From Angiostrongylus vasorum (taxonomy: Eukaryota; Nematoda; Chromadorea; Rhabditida; Metastrongylidae): a stretch of DNA of 64,000 nt. Every line of letters begins with the position of its first letter. Within the stretch, counting starts at the first letter, position 1. A model generated the notes under the pieces. That model ran no database searches, was not told where the DNA came from, and saw only the letters and a program-made list of their open reading frames with translations. The stretch is from the NCBI GenBank assembly GCA_018806985.1, contig JADANN010000302.1, positions 682,001 through 746,000 on the forward strand, in the 5' to 3' direction. Shown piece by piece: positions 1 through 11,410 of this stretch. The translations under genes were made by a program, and so were the position numbers.

Positions 1-22
1 GGCGAAATCGCCGAAACGTCAG
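1..22 (+). ncRNA. Hammerhead ribozyme core, partial
   Basis: Stem II GGCG-AAAT-CGCC (1-12) is followed by the invariant GAAA (13-16) and CGTCAG. The CUGANGA box would lie before base 1, so the core is cut by the window edge. Confidence 0.5.
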
Positions 23-110
23 TTTTAACGGAATAGAGAATAAGGTAACACCTTGTGTTTGCTCAACAAGAATATCGAGAATTACTTGATCAATGCCGAG
101 GTTAGTAGAA
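1..110 (+). mobile_element. Penelope-like element 3-prime tail (truncated by window edge)
   Basis: The first 22 bases are the distal half of a hammerhead core. The tail that follows (aataaggtaacacc, then a tgtttgctcaacaagaat motif and an atgccgaggtta motif) recurs downstream of hammerheads at about 54.0 kb and, inverted, near 20.0 and 30.1 kb. I read this as the 3-prime end of a PLE inserted in the intron just upstream of the TTC39-like exon at 150. The coding part would lie to the left of the window. Confidence 0.6.
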
Positions 111-149
111 ATAGAAATAGAAGGGCGGTCGTGGGAATTATTATCTCAG

Positions 150-362
150 CATATTTGTGGTTATATCATTGTTTGATTTTGTTTTGAGATTCGCTCATAT
201 CTACCTGGGACAATGGGTCAAAGCAGCGAACTACGCGAAACGACTAGTAAACGAGTCAAAGTGGTCAAAATGCATCTACACTTATCTGTTGAGTATCCTC
301 ATTGCAGCCGACACCACCTACGATGATAGAAAGAGGATGGAGACGGTAACTGCACTGGCTCG
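150..362 (+). CDS. TTC39-like TPR protein, internal exon
   Basis: The acceptor tatctcag ends at 149 and the donor CG|gtaagc begins at 363. The frame is open throughout: one leading base, 70 codons, two trailing bases. The translation contains YLGQWVKAANYAKRLV and NESKWSKCIYTYL, which match the TTC39 pattern (worker helix 'W.KA..YA..L...SKWSKA.Y.Y') in TPR-containing TTC39A/B/C proteins. TTC39 proteins are poorly characterised TPR scaffolds; TTC39B is linked to lipid metabolism in mammals. Two more exons of the same family lie 11 kb downstream on the same strand, which supports one gene. The preceding exons are outside the window. The intron that follows is packed with transposons. Confidence 0.72.
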
Positions 363-657
363 GTAAGCTCTGAGCAGGAAATTGCTTTGAAAACCTCCCC
401 TAAGGAATAAACAAGGATATCTATAGGAATAGCTGAGCTGAAAAATTCACCGAAAGAGTTTTGTTTTTAGCATCGAGGAGATTTGAATTTCAGCTATTAC
501 AAAGAGAAATATCGTGTGCCACAATGATATTGAAGATTAGATTTCTAAAGCCTTTTATTGGACGCTCTCAGTGAAATTCTGCTTCATACAGTTTGCGAAA
601 GAATAGAGTTCTTGAGGCTTTTTAAATTTTTAGGCAAATTGTTTTTTACCCTCTTAA

Positions 658-1023
658 ATTGTTAATCTAACACCAGATTGATAAACACGTTTATTCGGCT
701 AACGTTTCGAGGTCTTCGTTTTCGTCAGAGCTCATCATCTAAGTCGGCGATGCACAGTCGTCTTCCCGATGTGAGGTATTCGTCGTCTTACCGAGTCAGA
801 TCTTCTTCAGTAGAACATTGCTCAAATGAGGCTATCTTACCCGACGCCGCTGTTTCATATAGGATTGTTGTCGATTATGAGAAGTTGTTGATACTTCGAT
901 GACACCATCTAGAGATGACGAACGGCTGTGGACCACTATCATCGCCTCTGTTGTAGACGCTTCGTCTGTCGAAGCGTTAGCCGAATAAACATCTTTATCA
1001 ACCTCGTGTTAGCTTAACAATCC
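658..1023. repeat. Foldback element with about 54-bp terminal inverted repeats
   Basis: Left arm 658-711 (ATTGTTAATCTAACACC, then TTTATTCGGCTAACG) and right arm 970-1023 are reverse complements with only scattered mismatches. Read on minus, the left arm contains a hammerhead-like order of motifs: CTGACGA near 727, then CGAAA, then CGTTAGC. The interior is unique and has no convincing protein. Single-arm relatives occur near 2.43, 12.74 and 50.74 kb, so it is a small non-autonomous family. It may derive from a Penelope-like tail, since the GAAA-cgtYagc layout is shared. Confidence 0.6.
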
Positions 1024-2420
1024 AAGGAGGTATTGGTTATTACTACCGATGTGAAATGATGGTTAGTTGAAAAAAAATTTCATTTCTTTGCCCAAATTGA
1101 GCACATCGTATGTAGTTGTCATATAATAGTAGATTCTCAATCGTATGAGTCTGACTCGTGATGACCGAAAAATGTTTTAGTCATTCAAGGCCGAAAGAAA
1201 TTCGGCTTTTCATCTTCAAACAAGAACCTCTTATCTCTCATTCATTAATTGAAATAAAAGCGACTGGGCAAATTTCCTCCATGTGCTTTTTTACAGCGGT
1301 TTTCATTTCCTGAGAGGATTATTTCAGCTGTGAAAAAATTTCTGATAGTTGATAGTTGAAAAAGGAGCACGGCTGCGAATATGTTAAGGCTTTCTCTACT
1401 TCTTTAAAATCCATGAAATTTCAGCAGGAGGTTTTATGCCTTTTTCCTCAATTCATTTAGATTTTTTTGATCCCTTGAATACAATTTTTTGTCCTATCTG
1501 GACAACAAATGGTATGCTTGTTAAAGCTTTTCTTCAGCAAATGAAAAATTGGGCGCATTAATGAGTTCCGCATTAAAATCTACATTATGCAGTGGTTTGG
1601 GTCTCATTTTAGCTTAATGTGTTGATAGAAGTCTAACGAAGGTCAACCGATTAACTGCTAGAACCTTCCCTATATCCCAGGAAAGTTGACGGTCTTCGCC
1701 ATCGAATCGCCGGTAAATCGATTCCGGTGGAAAAGTACTGTGCCAGGAAAGCGAATCGCTTTATTGCCAAACAGACACTAATGTTCGCTCATTATGTGAG
1801 TTATTCTTGTCTTCGTTTGATATTCCTGTCCGGATGAAAAGACTACGGTATTGTACACGGTTCAACGTCAAGATTATGATTTGATGACTGATTTCATGCA
1901 AACTATTCTGATTTTTCTTATAAAAAAATTGTGATCTCGACATAACCACCAGTGAGACGATCGTAGATGGTCTTAACATTATCTTCATACTTGTTCTTAA
2001 ACGCTTCAACACAGCCCGGCTTTCCAAGATGTAAACCCTGCAATGCGAAAAAATTGCTATGAGACTTTCTGGGAAATGCTCCATGCGATCCACAAAAACT
2101 GGCTACTGCCTGTGGTGTAGATGTAGGAATGCACTATTACAGGTTTCGTCGGATTTCAGTTCGAATACTCAACCACTATTCAATGATATTAAGAAGACCA
2201 AAATTCTCAAGCAAGCCAAACCCACAGACAAATGCAAAGACGCTCGTGTACGATGGGACAAGCAAACGAATTGATTGAAAGAAGTACTGAGATCAGTACA
2301 ATATGTGATGTTAGGTCGAGTGAAAGAAATACGTATACTGTGAACAATGAGTTATCAAATTATTACCAGATCTACTCCCTTGGATTGTTCGACTTACAAC
2401 TGATTAACATACAATTTTGA
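1024..2420. other. Intronic DNA without a recognisable feature
   Basis: AT-rich DNA inside the presumed TTC39 intron. Open frames on both strands near 1.76-2.27 kb show no family resemblance, splice structure or repeat similarity to the rest of the window. I see nothing supportable here. Confidence 0.4.
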
Positions 2421-2424
2421 TTTT

Positions 2425-2700
2425 GTTAAAGCTTCGACGTATTCGTCTCCTTTAGAGTCGGATGGATCCGAGTCGTTTGATCACAGCCGTTCGTCTTCGC
2501 GATATGGGTGCTCATTGTCGCGTTTAGTGGAATCCAGTGAATTGGAGCACCGTTCGACTGATGAATCCTCACTCGCTTGGTGATCTTTATATGGATGGTT
2601 TTCAATCTATTCCCAACGGATGTGAGAATCCACATCGCGAGAAGGGCGGGCTGTGGGAGAAAGACTAAAATCACTGTGACTGTTAAGAAGGCAAAGGCAC
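2425..2700 (-). repeat. Fragment of the foldback/hammerhead-like repeat family
   Basis: Shares an ordered set of words with 12.74-12.91 and 50.74-50.89 kb: gtattcgtctcctttagagtcg, then tagtggaatccagtgaattgg and agcaccgttcgactgatgaatc. No terminal inverted partner was found, so this looks like one arm plus body of a decayed copy. Confidence 0.4.
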
Positions 2701-2740
2701 ACAAACATTAATCAAATAAAACTTCTGTAACAGCTTTTTT

Positions 2741-3840
2741 TTGAATAATAATGTCAGCCACAGGAGGAGCAAACAACAAGAATCAGGGGCACTACCACTG
2801 CTGCCGTTCCCTCAACCATTCATTGGAGTGCAAGATCTTAACAATGAAGTTGTTATCAAGTTTCGAATAAAACTTTCAAAGGGGCTTAATCACTATCGCT
2901 CAAAGAGACTCCTCTCCAGTCTCATAGAAAAAGTGAAAATGTAGTTTGAGAGACCTTCTAGAGCTAAGATTAAAAGGCATTAGATCATCTGTTAGTGATA
3001 AGGATGGGGAGTTTGTAGCAATTCCTCATCAGTTAGGTGTCAATATGACGAGGAGAAACGATGAAGACGCTTTCATTTATCACCCATCATTTGGAAAGCA
3101 ATTCAAAAGTCAATCCCGAAAATTGAACAACGAAAAGTCAAAGTGGCAGAAGCAGCTGGCTTAAAACCATCAGTTATCTCTCAACACAAAGTTCTATTAC
3201 TAAAGTATCCGGTCTTATACTTGCTTAGCAAGACTTAAAAGTTAGTATCCACTGAAGAACTTTTTTTCTGCCAATCCATCCTTTTCAAGATTAGATCTAT
3301 CATAGCTGTGTGGATGGACAAATGAGTAGAATAACATGGTTTTTAGCGTTAATACTTCACCAGCTGTTGAAGCACGTTCCTAGCCCATCTTTACTTGATG
3401 GAATCCTAAGATTCGTGCTCTCTTAATAAACGTGTTGAATGACTCCGCTATACAAACCATCTTCGAACTCCCTAACGCAACACGAAGGAGCACTAAACAT
3501 GTATGGATTTACGATTCAGCCATTGGTCGCCTTTCTAAAAGAGTGCCTAAGCCGATCAGCCTTCAGATGGACAGGAAAATGTTAGGCACAAATGAAGAGG
3601 TTGGCAATGGGACTTCGACTGGTACCACGCCTTGCCATTGCGTTTATGTCTATAGTGGAAGCGATAGTCATCAATCTCCGGCTATTACTTTATTGCAGAT
3701 ATATAAATGACTGCTTTGTTATGTGCTCAACGCAAGAGGAAGTCGACAAATGTTGAATTGATGAATGAATAGTCATTTATCTGAGAGAAAAAGGAATGAA
3801 AGCTGGCCTCCATTTCTGAACTGTTAAGTTAACCTATCCT
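2741..3840 (+). pseudogene. Penelope-like element reverse transcriptase remnant
   Basis: The conserved part lies at about 3180-3780. In successive frames it reads a VSTEELFF segment, then HxYGFTIQPLVAFLKECL with FRWTGK, then MGLRLVPRLAIAFMS, and finally LLLYCRYINDCFVMCSTQEEVDKC. These are PLE RT blocks, including the LAPRLAIAFMS and [YF]IDDCF motif C regions. At least four frameshifts or stops break it. The second catalytic Asp region reads YIND rather than YIDD, so the polymerase site is damaged. The element is in the same orientation as the TTC39-like gene and inside its intron. No GIY-YIG domain follows, because an RTE copy begins at about 3.9-4.2 kb. Confidence 0.7.
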
Positions 3841-4159
3841 AAAAAGCAACGGAGGTCCCTTAGATGAGGGATTTCGAGGCGACTAGTAGCGGGACTACAT
3901 GGCACTGGCGGATAGGGAGTTAATCGCGAACCAAAACAGACCGTATGTTTCCCTGAGACTCAGCTGGATCCAGAGGAAGGACTCCCTCTTTCTGCTGCGC
4001 GGATCTGGCATACACTTTCTGTATTTGCACTCATTCATGCATGCGTGCGTGGGTCCGTCCTAGTTTATGCGGATTGTATTCTACGGGTCAATTCTGGCCA
4101 AAAGCCTGCAATCAAGTGACAGGGGAATTGTATGGAACACGAAGTCGCCCCCAACAAAT

Positions 4160-7090
4160 AAACTCCATGTCCACTCTGGGAGAGCCTGGCAAGCTATCCG
4201 TAAGTATACCCAGCCCCCAATTTCAGAGCCCAGCAAGCTATACATGGGTATCAAAATGCTAAACACAGTGAAAAAAACGGGCCTTGTTCCCCTGATCCCA
4301 AAAGATCCCCCAGTTCGGCAGCATTGGCGAATATGGAGAGGCTGCTAAAATCTCAGGGCCAATGGAAGCTGTTTGGATTACAAAGAACTAAGATGACGAT
4401 CTGTACCTGAAATGCATGCCTACTTGCATCCGAGTCTTTCATAGAAGTGTTGATCATGCAAGCAAGAAAGATGAGGTACTACGTTATGGGACCGGCTGAG
4501 ATAAGAGACGACGCTACCCATTCAACGCCGTCTATGACTCCGGAAAAAGAACTGTTCCTCGGAACATGCGACAGTAGAGGAGTCGGTGGCATCGGTGTTC
4601 TCGTCAACACGAGTTTATCCATGAACATTGATTTATTCGAACAATCACAACCGGAATCGGACATTCACGATTAGAAAGATGTAGATCAATACCGGCTTCG
4701 ACAATCTTCGTCCCTTACGCGCTAACATCAGACGCTGACGAAGAAGAAGTCGAAGCGTTCTATACGGACTTAGAGAAGTTCTACAGAGAAGATCGTACAT
4801 TATTCAAGGTCATCATTGAAGATTTCATCGCCAAGAATGGACAAAGAAGAACGTCTGAACAACGTCACATTGGGACCCACGGGTTAGAATGACATGAACA
4901 GGGGTGAGCGGCTCTCTGAGTTTATCATGACGATCAGGACCATCCATGGTAACTTGCAACTCCAGTAGCGCTACCCTCAACGATAGACGTGGGAGTCTCC
5001 CACGTTCCTCCTTCCCTGGAAGAGTGCCATAACGAAATAGACAACATCACAGTAAACCGAAGGTTTTGCCCTAACCGATGTCGCTGTTTTCCCAAATTCC
5101 GCACGAGATCAGACCATCGCCTCCTTCGAGCAAGATTCTATTTTTCGCGGAAAGGAAAAAAAACCCCCTAAATTCAAAAAACGAAGTCGCAAAACTACTA
5201 AAAACTGGGACTTATTCAACTCATTCGTCGGCTGTTGGTAAGGCGTCGTTCTCTATAACATCGACGAGGAGTACGATCGACTCATTTGACTTCTTCACTT
5301 TTAGCGCTATGAAAGCTAAGAGTTCGAAAGTCACCAAGAGACGACTGTCACCAGAAACTCTCGAGCTGATGTGCCAGCGTGGAATCGTACGAGCGGCAAG
5401 CAACCGCGAACTAACATCTGAACTGGGAAACAATGCAGATAGACGATAAAAGAAGATCTTAAACAGAGAAGAGCAGCAGCAATGGTCGAAGCTGCAGAGG
5501 CTGGGAAAAAGTATTCGCAAACCCCACCGAAGCTTCGCTAATTACAAGACCAAGATATTTGCAGTCCGACGCCCAGACGGAACAGTTGCAGCGTCCAGAA
5601 AGGCAATGGAGAAAATCATTCACGAATACTACTCAGATCTCTTCAATAGCCACGTCCATCTTCCGTCATATGAAATAAAGGAGGATGGATGTGTTGTACC
5701 ACCAGTTCTCCCTTCCAGAAATCCGACATGCCATTTCGTCGGCGAAAAACCGAACAGCACCAGCTCCGGACAGGATAAGATCTAAGCACCTGAAGAACCT
5801 CCCGTCAGTTCTCATAAATACACTGGCTCAGTTATTCAAACGTTACGTGTCTGAATGCAAGATCCGTGCTCAGTGGAAGACCAGCAAGACCGTGCTAATG
5901 TTCAAAGAAAGAATGACCTCAACGATATCGGCAACTATCAGCGAATCTGCTTGCTCTCTGTCGTTTCCAAACTTTTCGCTCCAGTCATCTTAAACAATAC
6001 TGATAGAACACTGGACGAAGAGCAGCCATGTGAGCAAGCAGGGTGTCGAAAAGGATTTAGTGCGATGGACCACATTCACACGATAACAAGGCTCATTGAA
6101 TTATCGCGAAAGTACAGAAGACCACTCTGCCTCACTCTCATCGATTTAGAGAAGGCCTTTGACTCAAGCAGTCAATACTCAGCATATAAAGATTCTTCGC
6201 AAGCGGTACAAAAATTTGCACAAGCAAGATATCATCATTCTACAACGATATTAACACCGACGTCAGAAAGGGGTTAGGCAAGGCGATACCATCTCGCCAA
6301 TACGACTTACCGCCACCTTCGAGAGCGTCATCCGAAAATTGGAATGGGATAATATAGGGAGTAAAAGTCCATGGTCGGCAATTACACCATATGCGCTTTG
6401 CTGATGAGATCGTCCCTATAACATCAAACATTAGCCAAGCGGAGCGAACGCTTGCCGACTTTGATAAAGCCTGTGGAAAGATTGGTCTTCGACTAAATCT
6501 CACAAAAACGATGTTCATGAAGACCGAATTGGTTTCGTATACCCCATGTACGCTCAACGGAACGAATATCTCTGAATGCTCCAATTATGTCTTTCTAGGT
6601 CGGGAAATCGATATGATGAAGGACTTAGCTCCAGAGTTGAAAGAAGGAAGCGAGCGTCTTGGGGAGCTTTCGAGACTATTCAGAATGTAGTGGGAGAACA
6701 AAAGAACAGCCCGACTGCGTTAACGTATGCGTCAGAAACCTAGTCGCTGCGGTAACAAGGTGAGAAATTACTCAACATTATTGAACGCGTAGTCGAAAGG
6801 ACGATGTTAGGAGTATCCTGTGTCACGCAAGCAAGGGAAGGGTTCCGAACTCCGACCTGCGTCAACGATCAGGGAATCAGAAAATGCGTTCTGTACGCAA
6901 AACAGTCGAAGATAAGGTGGGCCGTACACGTAATGCGTATGAATGCGCTTCTAGGAAACAGGTTTCTTGCATTCCCCCAGCATTTGCACAAGAATTCAGC
7001 AGAAGGAGGAATCCCCTGAAATCGGCGCGACAAATAGCCATCGGCACTGTAGCTCCTGGGTAGAGTTGTGGAGGAAAAATTCATACCCCC
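4160..7090 (+). pseudogene. RTE-type LINE copy A (endonuclease plus reverse transcriptase), decayed
   Basis: Parallel to the better copy at 44.2-47.7 kb from its 5-prime UTR (tccatgtccactctggg at 4167) to the RT C-terminus. The apurinic-type endonuclease starts at about 4447; [20 protein letters not shown] lies at 4547-4610. The RT palm includes the QAGCRKGFSAMDHIHTITRLIE region at about 6030-6105, IDLEKAFDS near 6150, and the active site as HMRFADEIVPI near 6390-6425 (FADD changed to FADE). Many frameshifts and an internal deletion after the palm make it non-functional. The 3-prime UTR is missing, because a PLE fragment abuts at about 7095. Confidence 0.8.
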
Positions 7091-7094
7091 AAAC

Positions 7095-7895
7095 GATAAT
7101 TCTATGCAAGAATAAGGTCCAGTTTATCCCTATCACTCACTTTCAATGAAATAAGTGTAGCTACAAAACGTTGTTTAAAATGGTCTCCAATAGAGAATTT
7201 GATAACAGCGACTGAAATACCACCGAGCAGTCTAACGCCCCTAGCTATAGCGACGCTGACTGCATGAGTTCGGGTGCGGTTTATCCGATCTCTTGCGGAT
7301 GAGGACGAATACATTAGCGAAGCGGATATACGAGTCTGCATCCGTACGAACGAACACCTAGCTGGTAAACCTAAAGTTAAAGCAATGCTCCGATATAGGC
7401 GCGTAGGAGACCGAGACGTAACGGGAAGATTTTGAAGTAGAAATTATCATCTTCGTGCAGGAATCGAAAGGTTCAGTCCGAAAAGCCCTCGAAGCATTTC
7501 GTATGAATTCCATGAAGCTGGAAATGAACCGCAGGGGAGAAACGAATAGTTGTCACATGTGATCTCACACAGTATTAGTAGACTAATATTTTAATGTAGG
7601 GTAGATATATTACCCATATTTTGACTCTGTGCGGTTCATGTTCTCATGAAATATTCCATGTAAGACTCATAGAGAGCGACGAGTGTGCGAAGAAGCCACT
7701 TTGTTCTCAATGCGACTGAAATATTGGTTTAGTACTTTCTCTGCTTTGGTTATGGAGGTGCTTGGCTGTGTAGATTGTAGTCAACTTGACGTTTCCAGGT
7801 TCTGAAGAAGGCGAAATCCACCGCAACGTAAGCGTTATTCGTAAGTAAAGAACAAAGTAACAACCACGTTTTTTGCTATTCGAAAAATACAGCAA
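7095..7895 (+). pseudogene. Penelope-like element, 3-prime part with GIY-YIG remnant and tail
   Basis: Starts with KVQFIPITHF (PLE 'KVPFILPFIS') and continues to DCMSSGAVYPISC at about 7257-7296, the entry to the GIY-YIG endonuclease. It then decays (a tyrosine-glycine-glutamate block is visible only in shifted frames) and ends in the non-coding tail with a degenerate hammerhead at about 7802. Fused directly to the broken end of RTE copy A. Homologous to the copies at 30.1-31.2, 37.7-38.3 and 53.4-54.0 kb. Confidence 0.68.
7802..7831 (+). ncRNA. Degenerate hammerhead core
   Basis: CTGAAGA (7802-7808) and AGGCGAAATCCACC are present, but the invariant GAAA reads GCAA and CGTCAG reads CGTAAG. 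The stem II pairing is weakened, and self-cleavage is not expected. Confidence 0.45.
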
Positions 7896-8139
7896 ATTAT
7901 GGAGAATAATCTGTTTTTCTCTAACATTTCACTAAAATATTTGAAGCAAATAATATTTAAAACATTTCAAATATTTTAGTACCCTGCCTGAAAAAACTAA
8001 TGGGCAGTAGATAAAAAGTTATGCACTGTGAATTATTTCATTAGTGCCCAGGTTAATAAGAAGTCGTCTGGGGAATTAATGTCAGTTTTCAACACTAAAG
8101 TGAGATATCTCAAACCAGAATAAGCTTTATCGGTGGAAA

Positions 8140-8450
8140 TGAAAATAACTAGAACTCTACACATTTCTGCCTACGATGAACACGTTTATTTACATCGACT
8201 GCTTAAATTTTGGGCTTCGGTTGGTGAATTAGTCGTTGAAGACAGTTTCGTCCTTCACTTGATTTCTGAAGCATTTCTCACAAAGGAAGTTGTGGACATG
8301 CTTGAAGAAATGCCAAGCGGTAGGCGAGCAGTCTGGCAAGTATGATAGACGAGACAGAGTTTCGATGCCCAGTTCGTTCAACATTTGCAGCATCAGCAGA
8401 GCGAAGTGTGTCCGCGCGTTAACTCGAAGAATGATTGACTGTATTTTAAC
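8140..8450 (-). pseudogene. Mariner-type transposase, C-terminal remnant
   Basis: Minus-strand translation reads VNARTHFALLMLQMLNELGI, then ETLSRLSYLPDCSPTAWHFF and KHVHNFLCEKCF. This is the classic mariner block 'DNARPH.A...LQKLNELG..TL.H..YSPDLSPTDYHFF'. The catalytic Asp of DNARPH reads VNARTH and the third Asp region SPDL reads LPDC, so the site is lost. The N-terminal part of the same transposase lies at 9575-9800 on minus, with SINEs and a TA microsatellite in between. Confidence 0.7.
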
Positions 8451-8594
8451 TAGTGCAGCCGCTGCCGCTGAGTTTGCGGTGCACTCCGTGAACTTGCTGG
8501 GCGTACTTTTCCGCTTTGGTGGAATAAACCGGATGTCGAGCACCAAATAATCTGGAGCTTTACCGCAGGTCACTCACTAGCCTGTCCTATCGAC

Positions 8595-8868
8595 GCGTGT
8601 GGCGTAGTGGTCGGAGGTGCCCTGGAACACACACTTGGAATCGATCCCCTGTTTCCATGGCCCATCGAGCGGTTTGTCCCACCTGGATCGGCAAATTAGA
8701 ACCAGACTGGTTCGGGAGGGTAGCAGCACTGGTTCAATACATCGGTAGGCCACCGCGAGTCATTGTAAAGGCCAGATAATCATTCACTCACCTCCAAACG
8801 ATGCTTAATGAAGTCGAATGCATGGCGCATCCCTCAGGGATTGATGAACGCCGAGAGCTTTTTTTATC
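8595..8868 (+). mobile_element. tRNA-derived SINE, family 1, copy 1
   Basis: The head GCGTGTGGCGTAGTGGTCGG resembles a tRNA box A (TGGCNNAGTNGG), with a box-B-like GGAATCGATCCC 35 bases on. The body has the diagnostic words acatcggtaggccaccgcg and gatgcttaatgaagtcgaatg. The tail ends in gccgagagctttttt. Inserted between the two halves of the mariner remnant. Confidence 0.75.
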
Positions 8869-9182
8869 GAAGCGGGTCATTACACAGGATCCACTCCCCG
8901 TCGCACTTCACAGTACGGTCAAGAAACGAGTCGTTCTGGCTGCTTAGAAGAAGCGTCGGCGATATTGCCAAAACAGAGGTTCTTTTTTCTTCTTACTCAA
9001 TTCATGCGCCATCTGTTGTCGAGCTTCTTCGATCTTCTAACTTTATTTGGATGTTGACCCCTTTATTAGTTGTGTATTACAATTTTTTTTGCGGCAGGAT
9101 ATTATGTGGAATGCAACGATAATGATTGTACATCATTACTTTATCTATTTGTTTATTTATTGGCTATTCGTTCCCTTTTGTT

Positions 9183-9185
<3 letters not shown>

Positions 9186-9219
<34 letters not shown>

Positions 9220-9232
9220 TATGCATATATGT
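9186..9232. repeat. (TA)n microsatellite
   Basis: About 47 bases of almost pure TA with two interruptions (acatat, gcatat). Confidence 0.9.
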
Positions 9233-9384
9233 ATATACAATCATCTCAGCATCATTATGGTTGCACTTCACATAATATCCTGCCTTGAAAAATTGTAATA
9301 GGCAACAAATAAAAAGTTAACATTGTGATTTCAACTACAGCCTCAGCTTAACTGGGTTCATTGCCGATTTGGCTTCCCTGAGAT

Positions 9385-9600
9385 CAATCCCGCTGACGGG
9401 TGAATGCTTATGGCAGCGATCGATAGGACTAGCTGAGAGACAGGCGAAAGGGAGGACCCGCACAGTGTTGCGGTGAACGCGTTGGCCCCAGTATAGGGAT
9501 GATAATGCATTCAGTTCCCACAGCGGACACTTCGCGGTGCGGAGTTTTGCAAATATCTCAGCACTATTATGGCTTTATGTGGATGCTTCGAAATAGTCTG
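9385..9600 (+). mobile_element. tRNA-like SINE, family 3
   Basis: Contains ctagctgagagacaggcgaaa, a tRNA-like head (gttgcggtgaacgcgttggcc, with gcattcagttccc as the box-B-like part) and the tail word tatctcagcactattatgg. The same order occurs at 32.2-32.46 kb (+), at 12.24-12.44 kb (-), and in part at 43.6-43.84 kb. A detached tail (cctgccatg..aaataatgg..agtaaataaaa type) occurs at 9240-9320, 10330-10400 and about 7978-8020. Confidence 0.55.
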
Positions 9601-9800
9601 TTTGCTTACATCGAGTTCTTCTCCAAGTTTTAGAACAGTAGCACGTGTATTTCCCTCTATACCAACTTCTTCAAGTTATCGCCTTCAACAGCAAAACGAC
9701 GTGCGCGACATCCGTCACTTTCAAGGTGGAATTTGAGGCAAGAATTTTTCCAAATAAGCGTTGCACAATGCGTTCATTAACAATTCGTCAACACCCACAC
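9575..9800 (-). pseudogene. Mariner-type transposase, N-terminal HTH remnant
   Basis: Minus-strand frames give EGNTRATVLKLGEELDVSKQTISKHPHKA, matching the mariner helix-turn-helix 'R.T...LAE.LGVS..TVSRHL', and upstream RNERIVQRLFGKILA. Same strand as 8140-8450 and in the right order, so both are pieces of one element opened by later insertions. Confidence 0.55.
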
Positions 9801-9879
9801 CTCTTTAGTGTTTGAAACCGTTTGCTCTGTGTACTATCGAGCCTGAATTCGTAAAGATCGAGCTGCCGAATTCTCTGCT

Positions 9880-11300
9880 TTGGCATCCCAATACCTAACC
9901 TTAATCTGTCAAAATTCAAGTTATTTCATAATTTAGTTATAATGCGCGATAATGCATAAAATTAACTTCGCAATGATTATGATAGCACTGCGGGAAATCA
10001 CTGCTAAAATCCAAGCGACCTTATCGGTGTTTCCACCCCTAATCCATGGACTCGCTCTGTGGGGAGAGAGTGCAGTGGTCATCTTTGCAGTCTGTCACGA
10101 AGCGAGGTTCTGGTTCTACCTCTTCTCCAACTCTGTCTCCAATTTACATGTGAGCGCCTTAGCTCGACTATCCCCAATGTTTTTGTAGGAGGAACTGACT
10201 CGACCAGCGTTCAAGGACATTCATAAATAAGAAGAAATCCTCAAACAGCACACTACCCCCAGGCTCCTGTTCGGATTTGAAGTATCATCTCTGGTTCGAA
10301 TCTGTCCTGAGACCTGAGTTTTGGAAACGTTCAGCATCGTTGTGGTTACATTTTACATAATACCCTGCCATGAAAAAATAATGGTAGTAAATAAAATGTT
10401 GAACACGCGAACTGCTTGAAGACCTTTACAGACGATGAATGCTAGGAAAACGAATTGGACCCGTGAAGTGCTGAAATCGGACAGTAGATCTAATGACGGG
10501 TCGTATGAAATAGCGTTTCATTAGCTTAGGATTATTTTTGCTTGTTCTGAAAATAACTTTAATGGTTTAAGACGAAGATTTAAGCAATGAAAAAATGATT
10601 GAAGTAGAATATTCAGGAATTCATCTACTTCTTGGAATGGGTTCGATGTCATAGGCGGAAATCTGCAAATCATTCGAAACCTTCTCACAGATGTTGACAG
10701 AATTTGGCAAGAGAGAAGTCGCGGAGGTAAACAAAAAATGTGATTATTTACTTGGATACATAAGTGACGTCTCTGCAAGTTTCGTGCAATTATTTGCTGT
10801 TTCGCTATCTTCAACGATCACCCGTGGAAGTGGTCGAGCTCGTCTGTTACTTCGGCTGCAACTTCACATTCCACAGACTTCCTGCTTCACTGACATGTTG
10901 AACATTGATCGAGCATAATTTTTTTCGACTAACTCGACATAACCAAGCCAGGACGTTTGTTGCCTTGCTACTCGGATTCTTTCGAAAGAACAGTGACTAC
11001 TGTGACAGTAACGAATCCTGCGGCTTGTCGACCGACTTGAAAAGCAGTGGAATCTTTGATTTGCTAGGGATTTAGTTATCCAGGTTTTTCTTTGATTTAA
11101 ACCAAAGAAAGTGATTGATTTGATAGCATCATAATGCTTTCTGTCATTGAGAAGTTGGAGTATTTTTTTTGCTTATGTGCACACTGTTATCCGACGTTGT
11201 GAATAATATACTTCTTCTTCTAATTAAATATAATTCCCAGTTTAAAAGTAATGCTGTTAAGTTATTGGGCTATTCAATTTACACAGGATTGTTTGAAATT
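9880..11300. other. Mostly unassigned intron with old SINE debris
   Basis: At 10030-10515 are decayed SINE words (gagagtgcagtggtc at about 10067; gacgatgaatgctagg at about 10431; a family-3 tail at 10330-10400). The region 10520-11300 shows nothing I can name. It precedes the C-terminal TTC39-like exons, so it should be intron. Confidence 0.4.
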
Positions 11301-11304
11301 TTAG

Positions 11305-11410
11305 CCGATGCTGATGATCGAGCCCTTTATTACTTCTTGAGGGCAGTGTGCCTACGGAATCTCAAACAGATGGCAGCAGCTGAACACACCCTTCAAAAAG
11401 TGCTAAAGCT
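11305..11410 (+). CDS. TTC39-like TPR protein, penultimate exon
   Basis: The acceptor gaaattttag ends at 11304 and the donor CT|gtaagt begins at 11411. Two leading bases, 34 codons, two trailing bases, no stop. It encodes DADDRALYYFLRAVCLRNL, then KQMAAAEHTLQKVLK. This matches the C-terminal TPR of TTC39 ('DDE.L..LLKGLCLRHLGR...AE.CF..V'). The phase joins exactly with the next exon (CT + G = Leu). It does not join directly to the exon ending at 362, so at least one exon between them is missing or unrecognised. Confidence 0.8.

Noticed and set aside
8595..8660. tRNA genes at the heads of the repeated elements
   Set aside because: Box A- and B-like words are present, but cloverleaf stems and an anticodon arm do not form and the heads recur with SINE bodies.
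9047..9298. Tyr/Ile-rich frames over TA tracts, also at 13.4, 13.8 and 34.4 kb
   Set aside because: Pure dinucleotide repeats read as codons.
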